Assembly: GCA_028821605.1 (NCBI GenBank)
Contig: JAPPFM010000007.1
Coordinates: 1 to 64,000, forward strand
DNA from: Candidatus Poribacteria bacterium
GTDB lineage: Bacteria; Poribacteria; WGA-4E; WGA-3G
Length of the DNA stretch: 64,000 bases
Direction: 5' to 3'
This document shows, piece by piece, positions 15,953-25,770 of the stretch (position 1 is its first letter; each line of letters begins with the position of its first letter). The position numbers and the translations under genes were made by a program. A model generated the notes under the pieces. The model saw nothing but the letters and a program-made list of their open reading frames with translations. It made no database searches and had not been told where the DNA came from.

Positions 15953-18900
15953 CTATAGGACTTCGCGTAGGAAGCGGGCGGTGTGGGATTCTTGGACAGC
16001 GGCGACCTCTTCTGGCGTGCCCATCGCAACGACGTTTCCGCCACCTTTACTGCCTTCTGGTCCCAAGTCTATAATCCAATCTGCGGATTTGATAACGTCG
16101 ATGTTGTGTTCGACAGCAATAATCGTGTTGCCTGCATCGACGAGTCTGTTCAGCACCTTAAGGAGTTTTTGAATATCGTCAAAATGGAGTCCGGTCGTCG
16201 GTTCGTCCATAATATAGAGCGTTGAACCGGTTTGGCGACGCGCTAACTCTTTCGCGAGCTTAACACGCTGTGCCTCCCCGCCAGAGAGCGTCGGTGCTGA
16301 TTGCCCTAACTTGATATAACCGAGTCCAACGTCTGTTAGCATCTGAAGCGTCCGGCAGATACGTGGACTTTCGTCGAAAAATGTGAGTGCCTCGTCTACT
16401 GTCATCTCCAAGACTTCAGCAATATTCTTGCCCTTATAACGGATTTCGAGTGTTTCCATGCTGTAGCCGGTGCTATTGCACGTCTCACACGGCATCCATA
16501 CGTCGGGGAGAAAATGCATCTCGACACGATTGAAGCGGTGTCCTTCACAGACATGGCACTGCCCCTGCGCGAGATTGAAACTGAACCTACCCATATTATA
16601 CCCACGCGTTTTCGCGTCGTGTTGCTCAGCGAAGAGTTCACGGATTTTCGTGAAGAGGTCGGTATAGGTTGCTGGATTAGAACGCGGTGTTTCCCCAATC
16701 GATTTCTGGTCTACGTTGATGAGCCGCTTGATATAACTAACCCCCCGAATGCTTTTATACTCCGGTTGTCCGTAGTCGTTATAGATCGGCTCTCCGTGAT
16801 CATCGCTGATATAGTGGCTATAGCGATGATCTTCCGGGTCGCCGGTTTTAATAGAACTGCGACTTTCGAGGGCAGGTTTCAGCGTGCCTTCAACGAGTGA
16901 ACTCTTCCCACACCCTGAAACACCGGTTACACAGGTGAGTGTTCCGAGTGGAATCTTGACATCAATATCTTTTAGATTGTTCGTTTTCGCCCCAAATATC
17001 GCTAATGCTTTGCCGGTGCCTTTGCGCCGAGTTTTCGGAACAGAAATCTCTACTTCATTGGATAGATAGGCTTGCGTCAAGGATTTGGTGGATGAGCGTT
17101 TATCGGTAGATGACGATTCGGCGATCATTCCTTCAGGCGTGCTGCCGTTCGTGAAAGTATCCGGGGCACCGATAGCGACGATTTCGCCGCCGCCATTACC
17201 TGCCTGCGGCCCGAAGTCAATCACGTAATCGGCGGCTAAGATTGTGTCGCGGTCGTGTTCCACAACGAGGACACTGTTACCGATATCGCGGAGTTCCTTG
17301 AGAGCATCAATAAGACGCTCTTGGTCGCGCGGATGCAAGCCGATACTTGGTTCATCAAGAATGTAGGTCACGCCAGTGAGACCACTACCGAGTTGACTTG
17401 CGAGTCGGATTCTGCGCATTTCGCCCCCAGAAAGTGTTGGTGCCCCGCGATCTAAAGCGAGGTAACCGAGACCAATACCTTCCAAGAACTCCAGCCGTGT
17501 CTGGATTTGACTCAAGACTTCAGCTTCAAACTCAGGTGAAGTATGTATATGAAGTGCAGGGTGTGTCGCTCTTGAGGTTGACACACCTGTTGCGATCAGA
17601 AGATCGCTCGGATTTGTTTCCGCATCATCGGAAGCAAGCTGCGCTTCGATATCTTCGAGTCGGGCGTTAAAGAATTCGATGGTTTCTGTAATTGACAGTG
17701 CCATCAATTCAGCAATAGTTATATCTTCAAATCTGACGCAGCTTGAAAAAGGTTTCAGGCGTGTTCCAGAGCATTGGTTACAGGCCTCATAAGGTGGGAA
17801 CGTGTTCCTCCCGCGTCCATCACAGAAGTCGCAAGCCCCTATTTTGTTGTTGAAGGAGAAATGGCGTGGGGTCAATTGTCCGAAATTGCTTCCGCAAGAA
17901 GGACACATCGCGTGTTCGCTGAAGAATTTTTTAGTACTGGTGTCCTGCTGTCGGTTTTCCGCTGTTCTTCGTTTAGACCGATTGGTCTTTGTAGACGCGC
18001 GCCTCGTGGAACGCATCTCTTGAATGAGTACAAACCCACCACTTTGGAGGAGTGCCAACTCGACGGCTTCCGTAAACCGGCTCTTTTCTTCGTCAACAAG
18101 TTCAACGCGATCAACAACGATAAAAATTTCATGACGAATCCCCTTACTGAGTTGAGGAACTTCATCAAGACGGTGGATTTCATTATCAATTTGAACGCGT
18201 GCGAATCCCGCTCGTTGTAATCGACTGAATACATCCGCATAATCCTCGTTGCCCTTCAAACCGTAGGCGGATTCACTTGGATTGATATCAATAATCTTGC
18301 CTCTTGCTATACCTGTTTCAGTTTCCGAAATAATCATAAAGTTTGTGAGAGGTGCGAGCACATCTACTCTTTTCTGCTGGAGATCTTCAAAAACCTGTTC
18401 CGTTATTTCTTCCGCCGTCTGCGCCTGAACCTCCACTTCACAATCCGGACAATAGGGTTTGCCCCATCTGGCATAAAGGGTGCGGAGTCCATCGTGTATC
18501 TCGGTAATTGTGGCGACAGTGGAACGTGGGTTTTGCCCCGCGTCGGCGTGCGAAATCGCAATTGCGGGTGAGAGACCCTCAATTTTTGAGACTTTCGGCT
18601 TCCCCATTTGACCTATGAACTGACGCGCGTAGGTACTGAGCGTCTCAATGTAGCGCCGCTGTCCTTCGGCGTAAATGGTGTCGAGTGCGAGGGAGGTCTT
18701 ACCGGAACCGCTTACGCCTGTCAATGCCGTCATCTTTCGGTGTGGGATATCGATGTCTATCTCTTTGAGGTTATTTTCCGTGGCACCTCGCACAGCAATG
18801 TTTTTAATTTTCCCTTGCGGTTCGTTCAAGTAAATTGGTCGTTTCACGTTCCGTTCCGTATATCCGCCCTCCACTTCGTTGCGGGCTACGATTTCGTCGG

Positions 18901-21850
18901 GATCTGCAATTATACCTTGCGGTTCATTCGGATCGGAAGAAGAGCAGATATCGAAATCACCGCGGAGTGCCTGTCCTGTGTAAGATTCAGGCACTTCTGC
19001 AATCTGTTCAGGTGTACCGACGGCAACGATAGTTCCACCGCCGACACCGCCTTCCGGCCCTAAGTCAATGAGGTAATCAGCGGAGTTGATAACTTCAAGA
19101 TTGTGTTCAACGACGACGACCGTGTTGCCGTCTTCCACGAGTCGGTGAAGAATTGTCAAGAGTTTATTTACATCGTCGAAGTGTAAGCCTGTTGTGGGTT
19201 CGTCGAGAATGTAGAGCGTTTTGCCAGTGCCTCGCTTCGAGAGTTCCCGCGAAAGTTTGATGCGTTGGGCTTCACCCCCCGAAAGTGTGGGCGCGGGTTG
19301 TCCGAGTTTGATGTAATCCAGACCCACATCGTGAAGGAGTTGTAAGCCCCTTGCGACTCTTGGAATATCGGCGAAATGCGCAAGGGCGGTATCGATATCC
19401 ATTTCGAGGACTTCGGAGATGTTTTTTCCCTTATACTTAATGGCAAGGGTTTCGCTGTTGAAGCGTTTTCCCTCACACACTTCGCACTCCACCCAGACAT
19501 CGGAAAGCAGACCCATATCGACTTTTTTCGCACCGTTGCCGCTACACGCCTCACATCTACCCCCCGAAACGTTGAAACTAAACCTTCCCGGTTTGTAGCC
19601 CCGCAATTTTGCATCGGGTAAGCCTGCGTAGAGTGCGCGGATCCCATCAAATACCTTTGTGTAAGTTGCAGCGTTGGAACGTGGCGTTCGCCCGATAGGT
19701 GCCATGTCGATGTTGATAATTTTGTCGATAACATCGGAGATCCGGACGTTTTTTCCTTCAATGATACCTTGAATCTTGTCATAGTCTCCCGGGACGGTCT
19801 TCGCCTTCATAAGGTCGCGGGCGAGCGCGTTATAGAGAATATCGTGAATTAAGGAGCTCTTTCCAGAACCGCTCACACCGGTTACACAGCAGAGCGTCCC
19901 GACTGGTATTTTGGGATTGATGCCTTTGAGGTTGTTTTGACGGGCGTTACAGATTTGCACCCACCTGTCTCCCGTTGCACGACGCGATTCTGGTTGAATG
20001 ATTACCTTATCACCTCGGAGATATTGGGCGGTGAGTGTGTTACTCTCTTTCATGAACTCCGCGGGTGTTCCAATATCGGTGATCTTTCCGCCCTTTATAC
20101 CTGCACCAGGGCCAAAATCGACGATCAGGTCTGCCACCAACATAGTTGCCTCGTCGTGTTCAACGACAATGACAGTGTTTCCTTGATTACGTAGGTTTAG
20201 GAGGGTTATCAGTAGACCCGCATGGTCGCGTGCGTGTAAGCCGATGCTCGGTTCGTCAAGCACGTAAGTGACATCGCGTAACCCCGCACCGACTTGGCTG
20301 GCGAGACGAATCCGTTGCGCTTCACCACCGGAGAGTGTTGGAGCAGGGCGAGCGAGCGTCAAGTATCCCAATCCCACATCTATGAGAAATCCGAGCCGTC
20401 CTCGAATTTCCTTTAGGAGTTCGGTCGCGATGAAAGCCTCGCGCTCTGGAAGTTCCAACGCGTTAAAGAATTGGGATGCGTCCTGAATGGACATTTCAAG
20501 GATGTCTGTTATAGGGGTATCGCCTATCGTCACGGCTTTTACCCATGCGTTAAGCCGGGTTCCCTCACATGTTCGGCAGGACATTTTGGCAAAGTAGTCT
20601 GGAAAGTTATCTTCATCGTCGTCGTCTGCTTCAAACTGGTACTTCTGTTCTTCAGTTGGAATGATTCCGTGAAAGCGAGCACGATATTGCTGTCGTTTTT
20701 TCCCTTTTCTGGAACGGCTTGTGCTTGGGGTGGTGATCGTAAGGATATCGTCGCCGGTGCCGTAGAGAATGGCATGCTGCTGCTCGGGTGTGAGGTCCTT
20801 CCAAGGCGTATCAATATCGAATCCAAGGTGTTTTGCAAGTGCCTCGGCGATTACCTTTTCTTTTAGGGTGTCTCGTTTATTAAGAGGTCCCCATAGACTT
20901 ATGGCACCTTGCATGATAGAGAGGGTTTCGTCCGGAACAATCAACTTCGGCAGGATCCCCATTTCAACGCCTAAACCGCGACAGCTTTCGCACATGCCAT
21001 CAGGGTTGTTGAAAGAGAAATGGCGGGGTTCCGGTTTCACGAAGCTAATCTGGCAGTGCAAGCAGGTGTAATCCTCGCTGAAGAGTAGGTCGTCCTCTTC
21101 AGATATGAATGGAGATGCCTCACCTTCAGTAGGAATGACATGAACAAGAAGGTTTCCGTCTCCGCGCAAAAGAGCGGCATCCACGGCTTGGGTAACGCGA
21201 GATTCAACGCCTTCTTTGATGATAATCCGGTCAATGACAACGTCAATGTCGTGACGTTGATTCGGATTGAGGGCGAGTCCCGGTCGGAGTTCATATATTT
21301 CACCATCAATTCGCAACCTTGCGAAACCGGCGTTACGTAAGGCTTCGAGTTCTCTTTCGTGTGCCCCGCGGGAGCCTCTGATAATCGGTGCTAAAATAAT
21401 AAGCCTTGTGCGCGGGGGGTAATTAAGAAGGGTTTTGACAATATCCGCCGCAGTTTGTGAGCCGATTTCGCGCCCGCATTCGGGACAGTGGAATTGCCCT
21501 GCGCGCGCATAGAGCACACGTAGATAGTCGTAAATCTCGGTTACAGTGGCAACAGTGGAGCGGGGATTGTGTCCTGTTGAACCCTGATCGATAGCAATGG
21601 ACGGGGATAATCCGACGATCTCATCTACATCCGGTTTCCCGAGTTGTCCCAAAAATTGACGTGCATAAGCGGATAAAGATTCGATGTATCGCCGTTGCCC
21701 TTCGGCGTAAACGGTATCGATTGCCATTGAGGATTTGCCGGAACCGCTTACGCCGGTGAAGACGATGAGTTTGTCTTTTGGAAGTTGAATATCAATATTT
21801 TGCAGATTGTGTTCTCGCGCACCGTGTACGAGAATAGACTCTTCTGTCAT
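15953..21850 (-). CDS. uvrA: Tandem-fused double UvrA
   Basis: DNA-damage recognition ATPase of nucleotide excision repair. The 1965-aa product contains two complete UvrA units: about residues 1-955 and 1014-1965, joined by an acidic linker of about 60 residues. Four ABC modules are visible, each with Walker A (GVSGSGKSS, GVSGSGKSS, GVSGSGKTS, GVSGCGKSS), a signature LSGGE(A/M)(Q/R)R and DEP(S/T)(I/T)GLH. CxxC zinc-finger pairs occur in both halves, including CEAC...CEVC and CHVC...CETC. The frame opens at 22003, but MTEESILVHGAREHNL at 21850 is the family start. Usual UvrA is about 940 aa and works as a dimer, so this is a covalent dimer; a similar fusion is known in Chlamydia. UvrC is at 47608; uvrB is not in the window. 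Confidence 0.93.
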   Translation of the reverse strand: MTEESILVHGAREHNLQNIDIQLPKDKLIVFTGVSGSGKSSMAIDTVYAEGQRRYIESLSAYARQFLGQLGKPDVDEIVGLSPSIAIDQGSTGHNPRSTVATVTEIYDYLRVLYARAGQFHCPECGREIGSQTAADIVKTLLNYPPRTRLIILAPIIRGSRGAHERELEALRNAGFARLRIDGEIYELRPGLALNPNQRHDIDVVIDRIIIKEGVESRVTQAVDAALLRGDGNLLVHVIPTEGEASPFISEEDDLLFSEDYTCLHCQISFVKPEPRHFSFNNPDGMCESCRGLGVEMGILPKLIVPDETLSIMQGAISLWGPLNKRDTLKEKVIAEALAKHLGFDIDTPWKDLTPEQQHAILYGTGDDILTITTPSTSRSRKGKKRQQYRARFHGIIPTEEQKYQFEADDDDEDNFPDYFAKMSCRTCEGTRLNAWVKAVTIGDTPITDILEMSIQDASQFFNALELPEREAFIATELLKEIRGRLGFLIDVGLGYLTLARPAPTLSGGEAQRIRLASQVGAGLRDVTYVLDEPSIGLHARDHAGLLITLLNLRNQGNTVIVVEHDEATMLVADLIVDFGPGAGIKGGKITDIGTPAEFMKESNTLTAQYLRGDKVIIQPESRRATGDRWVQICNARQNNLKGINPKIPVGTLCCVTGVSGSGKSSLIHDILYNALARDLMKAKTVPGDYDKIQGIIEGKNVRISDVIDKIINIDMAPIGRTPRSNAATYTKVFDGIRALYAGLPDAKLRGYKPGRFSFNVSGGRCEACSGNGAKKVDMGLLSDVWVECEVCEGKRFNSETLAIKYKGKNISEVLEMDIDTALAHFADIPRVARGLQLLHDVGLDYIKLGQPAPTLSGGEAQRIKLSRELSKRGTGKTLYILDEPTTGLHFDDVNKLLTILHRLVEDGNTVVVVEHNLEVINSADYLIDLGPEGGVGGGTIVAVGTPEQIAEVPESYTGQALRGDFDICSSSDPNEPQGIIADPDEIVARNEVEGGYTERNVKRPIYLNEPQGKIKNIAVRGATENNLKEIDIDIPHRKMTALTGVSGSGKTSLALDTIYAEGQRRYIETLSTYARQFIGQMGKPKVSKIEGLSPAIAISHADAGQNPRSTVATITEIHDGLRTLYARWGKPYCPDCEVEVQAQTAEEITEQVFEDLQQKRVDVLAPLTNFMIISETETGIARGKIIDINPSESAYGLKGNEDYADVFSRLQRAGFARVQIDNEIHRLDEVPQLSKGIRHEIFIVVDRVELVDEEKSRFTEAVELALLQSGGFVLIQEMRSTRRASTKTNRSKRRTAENRQQDTSTKKFFSEHAMCPSCGSNFGQLTPRHFSFNNKIGACDFCDGRGRNTFPPYEACNQCSGTRLKPFSSCVRFEDITIAELMALSITETIEFFNARLEDIEAQLASDDAETNPSDLLIATGVSTSRATHPALHIHTSPEFEAEVLSQIQTRLEFLEGIGLGYLALDRGAPTLSGGEMRRIRLASQLGSGLTGVTYILDEPSIGLHPRDQERLIDALKELRDIGNSVLVVEHDRDTILAADYVIDFGPQAGNGGGEIVAIGAPDTFTNGSTPEGMIAESSSTDKRSSTKSLTQAYLSNEVEISVPKTRRKGTGKALAIFGAKTNNLKDIDVKIPLGTLTCVTGVSGCGKSSLVEGTLKPALESRSSIKTGDPEDHRYSHYISDDHGEPIYNDYGQPEYKSIRGVSYIKRLINVDQKSIGETPRSNPATYTDLFTKIRELFAEQHDAKTRGYNMGRFSFNLAQGQCHVCEGHRFNRVEMHFLPDVWMPCETCNSTGYSMETLEIRYKGKNIAEVLEMTVDEALTFFDESPRICRTLQMLTDVGLGYIKLGQSAPTLSGGEAQRVKLAKELARRQTGSTLYIMDEPTTGLHFDDIQKLLKVLNRLVDAGNTIIAVEHNIDVIKSADWIIDLGPEGSKGGGNVVAMGTPEEVAAVQESHTARFLREVL

Positions 21851-21948
21851 TGTATGATTTCCTATGGTTGTGTGAATCGCAGATTTTCGTGAATGCTGCT
21901 TGTATTTATGGAATGACCGAATTATCTTTAGGTGTGAGACGAACAAGG

Positions 21949-22866
21949 CTACATATCTGTGAAACCACCCAACTCTTTGAGTTTGCGTGCGTCTCTGCGC
22001 CAATCGGCTTTGACTGTTACGTACAGTTCTAAAAAGACGCGGGTATCCAAGAATTTTTCAATATCAATCCGTGCGAGTTCACCGACCCGTTTAATCAACT
22101 TGCCGCCTTTACCGATGATAATTTGCTTTTGCGTCTGCCGTTCTGCATAGACGATGGCTCGAATATAGATGATTTCATCTGATTTTTTTGTCTGGCGTTT
22201 TTCAAACTCTTCGACGACAACAGCGGAGGCGTAAGGGATTTCGCGTTGGGTCATGAGCATGATCTTTTCGCGGACGGTCTCGGCGATGAAAAAGCGTTCA
22301 GGAAGGTCGCTGAGTTGGTCCTCTGGAAAATAGCGCGGTCCCAACGGTAGATAGTCTTCAATCTGCTCAAGAAGAATTGGCACACCGTCCGTAGTTAATG
22401 CGGAAATAGGTATCATGTGTGCAAATTCAAATTTCTGGCTGTAATCCTCAAAAATAGGGAGTAGGGTTGGCTTTGCAACGAGATCTACCTTATTGAGAAC
22501 GAGGATAGTTGTCGATTTGGTGCGCTTGAGGCGTTTTAGAATTGTGTCTTCGATCTCTGGATCTGGACGCGCGACATCAATCACAAAAAGGACAACATCC
22601 GCATCCCCTAAAGCACCATACGCCGTCTTGACCATTTCGCTCTGTAAGCGGTACTTGGGTGTCATCAACCCGGGTGTATCCACAAAAATAATTTGATAGG
22701 TGTCGGTGGTGACAATTCCACGAATCTGGTTGCGGGTTGTCTGTGGTTTCGGGGTGACGATAGCTAATTTCTGTCCCAAGATAGTATTGAGCAGGGTGGA
22801 CTTGCCAACGTTAGGCGCGCCGATAATACTAACGTACCCGGATTTGAAACTTTGATTTTCGTCCAT
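21949..22866 (-). CDS. era: GTPase Era
   Basis: Essential GTPase that binds 16S rRNA in late 30S maturation. 305 aa, standard length. G1 GAPNVGKST at 16-24, TT of G2 in PQTTRNQIRG, G3 DTPG, G4 NKVD and G5-like SALT are all present, followed by a KH domain with IIIGKGGKLIKRVGE and the end RDARKLKELGG. It is separated from uvrA by 98 bases on the same strand; that gap includes no visible terminator. Confidence 0.96.
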   Translation of the reverse strand: MDENQSFKSGYVSIIGAPNVGKSTLLNTILGQKLAIVTPKPQTTRNQIRGIVTTDTYQIIFVDTPGLMTPKYRLQSEMVKTAYGALGDADVVLFVIDVARPDPEIEDTILKRLKRTKSTTILVLNKVDLVAKPTLLPIFEDYSQKFEFAHMIPISALTTDGVPILLEQIEDYLPLGPRYFPEDQLSDLPERFFIAETVREKIMLMTQREIPYASAVVVEEFEKRQTKKSDEIIYIRAIVYAERQTQKQIIIGKGGKLIKRVGELARIDIEKFLDTRVFLELYVTVKADWRRDARKLKELGGFTDM

Positions 22867-23020
22867 GATTTTTGAAGATAGATGTACTTGTGTGGTTGAA
22901 GATATTGATGTAGAATTCCAATTTATGTAGGTGGAAATCCGATTTTTTGTCCTGGTAGAGTTGACAATTTATTATATCGGATTAGGTTGCAGAAATCAAG
23001 GAAAAGTTTTGAGAATTTAG

Positions 23021-23635
23021 TTAGGCGTTCTGCTCTTCAATCTGATGTAGTGCCTCACTGATATAGCGGCGGATCCATTCGCTCTCGGTGGCTTCTGCCA
23101 ATTCGTTGAGTGCGGGAATGGCTTGCGGATTACCGATTCTACCCAAAGCGACAACGGCGGCGGAACAGACGGCTCTGTCAGCGTCCCAGATGCTGCTCAT
23201 GAGTGCCTCGATTACCTGGACCGGTGGTGTTGAAAACCGCTCTTCGCTGAGTCCTAATTCACCGAGGGCAACGACAGCGGCACATCGCATATCGGCTTCT
23301 TCGTCTTGTAGAAATGGGATGAGCACGTCAATGGCGCGCGGGTCGCGGATATGTCCGAGGGAGGAGATAGCGAAACGGCGCACGGTCGAGTTGTTATCGG
23401 ATAAAGCGTTGATGAGCGGTGCGACGGCATGGGCATTACCAACGCCACCGAGTCCTTCGGCAGCGTACGCCCGCATTTCAGCGGATTCCGATTGCAATTT
23501 CCGCAGCAACACATGCGTCGGGATATATCGCCAATTCCGAACGGGACCGTCTCGATGTGAGAGCCAACTAATAAACTTGCGGGCTTTTTGCTGTAGGGAC
23601 AAGTTTGGACCAGAGTCTACAGTTTCGCGCGTCAT
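23021..23635 (-). CDS. HEAT-repeat protein
   Basis: 204 aa from the ATG at 23635, chosen because GAGGTGG lies just upstream; the frame also opens at 23671. Residues from about 45 are HEAT/PBS-lyase-like repeats of about 31 residues: LQSESAEMRAYAAEGLGGVG, LSDNNSTVRRFAISSLGHIR, LQDEEADMRCAAVVALGEL and SIWDADRAVCSAAVVALGRIG. Such scaffolds bind proteins or, in PBS lyases, tetrapyrroles. No catalytic motif is seen. Function unknown; likely a cytoplasmic adaptor. Confidence 0.8.
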   Translation of the reverse strand: MTRETVDSGPNLSLQQKARKFISWLSHRDGPVRNWRYIPTHVLLRKLQSESAEMRAYAAEGLGGVGNAHAVAPLINALSDNNSTVRRFAISSLGHIRDPRAIDVLIPFLQDEEADMRCAAVVALGELGLSEERFSTPPVQVIEALMSSIWDADRAVCSAAVVALGRIGNPQAIPALNELAEATESEWIRRYISEALHQIEEQNA

Positions 23636-23812
23636 CGTGCCACCTCGCTCGCTATTTTTCAGGCTAAGCAACGAAAATTATAGCGTATATCATAGTAGGA
23701 TGCAAATTGTTTTTAGCTGTAGCGTAAGGACGGATTAGAATTCACCCTTACGAAAACATTGTTTTGCTTAATATTTGAGACCTATGGAAATGGATGATAA
23801 CAAGAACCAATT

Positions 23813-25612
23813 TTATAGACTTCTGTAGTGATCCCGTATCTTGGCAGCCATAAGTTTTCTACGTTTTTTCAAAAACTCAGTGTAGTCCTCAAAAGTTGCT
23901 GTGTCCATGCCTGAAGGGATACAGTGGGCATCAAGGTTAGTTTGCAACTCATCAAAATTATCTATTCCACTTCCAAAGGCAGGTTTTCCGTCTATAGTTC
24001 CTTCCGATAAGTCCGAAAAATAGGCGGCTGGAGGTCGATTACTGATAGCAATGTTAATCTCCTGCTGCATTAGAACTAAGTTCGCAATCTGATTGTAATC
24101 TCTAGCGGCGAAATTATGCTTTTGCAGATAGTTACGTGGGAATATGTGATGCCTATCTGCTCGACCTTCAAGCAGGGTTCGCACAGTAATATCACGCGAA
24201 AGAAAACCATTGTCGTTCGCTCTGACTTGGCTAGCTAGAAAGACATTGAAATACGGACTCTTCCCACTTGATGTTTCCATCTGTTGTGGAAGTGCTACAT
24301 CCCAGAAAGTATCTGACAGGTTTGCCTGCTCTACTATTGCGAGATACTCGCTTGCCCCCCGGGTAGTAATATTCCGAATATCCTCATCAAAAGCAGTTTC
24401 TGGTGTTCCTGTGTATCTACCTGTCAGGATTGACATCACAAACCAACGTCGTACCAACTGCTCAATCTCTTGAGGGTCTGTTCCTTCCGCATGCAGCATC
24501 AAATATAACGCATAAGCAAAATTGACGGCGTTCATTGAGTTAATCATAGAACTATCTACAAATCCTGCAGACTCCAGTATCATAACGAAGCGATTGAAGT
24601 TAGTTTCGTTGATGTAGCGAATCAGCCCATTTTTTAAGCGAGAAAAAGAATCCTCAGCAATTTCTTCCTCAAAGTTACGTGTTTCAAAATTACGACCTGA
24701 CAATAGAGCGACTAAATCTCTTAAGCGACCACGTTGAAACTCTATCATAAAACTTACTCGAAGCAAGTCAGTGTAAGAAGGAGTGTAGAGCTCGTTTTTC
24801 CAATTTCTGAGCCATCCCATTTTAGTGAAATAATCAGTTTCAACAAAGTCAGTGTCTGTAGTTAGGTTGCCAAATGCTTCCGGAGAGATTGCTAGGCGAC
24901 AGAAGTAGTCAATACACTTACGGAGCTGATGTCCGCCATACTGTTCACCGGCAGCGATCTTAGACATAACAAAGTCTGAAGCATTTAGCGTGACACCCTT
25001 GGAATTGATACGAACAAAAATCTCTGTAACCGTTTCCACATTTAGATTTGAGTCTAATTCAATAACTCCGAAGTTGTTAGTCTGGATACCCTGCAGACGA
25101 GCGAGACGACCATAGATTTCATGTTGAGTCATATTCTGGTTCTGCTTGCAGTATTCGTCTCCTAACTGATAAAAATTTGGACCGAGGCTAAAAACAGTGG
25201 AGATATCGTCAATCCATTCTGAATTTCTTCTGATAGCTGAATTTGATACTTCAAATCGTTCTTCAATCGGATGAAAGGCAATAACGATAGACGTTTGTTT
25301 GTAATTTTTGTTGACTACTTCTTGCCCTAGCAATGCTGCTTGAAGGGAAATGACGCGTTGTTGTCCATCAATCAAGATACGCTTACCTACTGATTGTGTC
25401 CCATCTTTAAGGAGAACATCGGGTGCACGCCACGTGATAAGATATCCGACGGGGTACCCATGGTAGAGTGAGTCAATGAAATCGCGCACCTTGGTTGCCT
25501 TCCAAACGAAAGGTCTCTGAATTTCAGGTATTGCAATTTCTTGGTGTTGTATCCAAGTGAGCACAGTTCCAACAGGGTAGTCGTTTACGGAATATTGCGG
25601 AGTTGTCGACAT
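23813..25612 (-). CDS. GmrSD-like DUF262/HNH protein
   Basis: 599 aa. The N-terminal DUF262 (ParB/Srx-like) domain has IPEIQRPFVWKATKVRDFIDSL and IDGQQR at 81-86, the NTP-using motif of GmrS. A long helical middle follows, then a C-terminal HNH-type segment with DRHHIFPRNYLQ near residue 490, as in DUF1524. This S-D fusion order is that of type IV restriction enzymes that cut modified (for example glucosylated hydroxymethylated) DNA. It stands alone; a 13-bp stem hairpin lies just upstream. The DNA is more AT-rich than neighbouring housekeeping genes. A phage-defence role is inferred from the family. Confidence 0.8.
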   Translation of the reverse strand: MSTTPQYSVNDYPVGTVLTWIQHQEIAIPEIQRPFVWKATKVRDFIDSLYHGYPVGYLITWRAPDVLLKDGTQSVGKRILIDGQQRVISLQAALLGQEVVNKNYKQTSIVIAFHPIEERFEVSNSAIRRNSEWIDDISTVFSLGPNFYQLGDEYCKQNQNMTQHEIYGRLARLQGIQTNNFGVIELDSNLNVETVTEIFVRINSKGVTLNASDFVMSKIAAGEQYGGHQLRKCIDYFCRLAISPEAFGNLTTDTDFVETDYFTKMGWLRNWKNELYTPSYTDLLRVSFMIEFQRGRLRDLVALLSGRNFETRNFEEEIAEDSFSRLKNGLIRYINETNFNRFVMILESAGFVDSSMINSMNAVNFAYALYLMLHAEGTDPQEIEQLVRRWFVMSILTGRYTGTPETAFDEDIRNITTRGASEYLAIVEQANLSDTFWDVALPQQMETSSGKSPYFNVFLASQVRANDNGFLSRDITVRTLLEGRADRHHIFPRNYLQKHNFAARDYNQIANLVLMQQEINIAISNRPPAAYFSDLSEGTIDGKPAFGSGIDNFDELQTNLDAHCIPSGMDTATFEDYTEFLKKRRKLMAAKIRDHYRSL

Positions 25613-25693
25613 TTTCTTTTCCTTATGTGATGAATATAGGGGCTTACTCCGTGATTCATACAGAGCAAGAAGGGGATTTTCTAACTTTTTTCT

Positions 25694-25723
25694 GATCTAT
25701 AAGACTGTAAAGTCTTATAGATC
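25694..25723. other. Perfect 13-bp stem hairpin upstream of the DUF262 gene
   Basis: GATCTATAAGACT (25694-25706), GTAA loop, AGTCTTATAGATC (25711-25723). It lies between trpB (which ends at 25771) and the GmrSD-like gene (starting at 25612), both on the minus strand. No T-run follows on the minus strand, so it does not look like a standard terminator for trpB; it could be a dyad operator or an mRNA hairpin. Confidence 0.7.
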
Positions 25724-25770
25724 ACAGATTGGATGTTAGGTTTAATAAAACAATACAAGTTATTCCTTTA

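Noticed and set aside
19168-19782. 204-codon minus-strand frame inside uvrA
   Set aside because: It is an overlapping frame within the UvrA coding sequence with no motif of its own.
21851-22003. 51-residue N-terminal extension of the fused UvrA
   Set aside because: It overlaps the end of era, is basic and unlike UvrA, and the family start MTEESILVHGAREHNL lies exactly at 21850.
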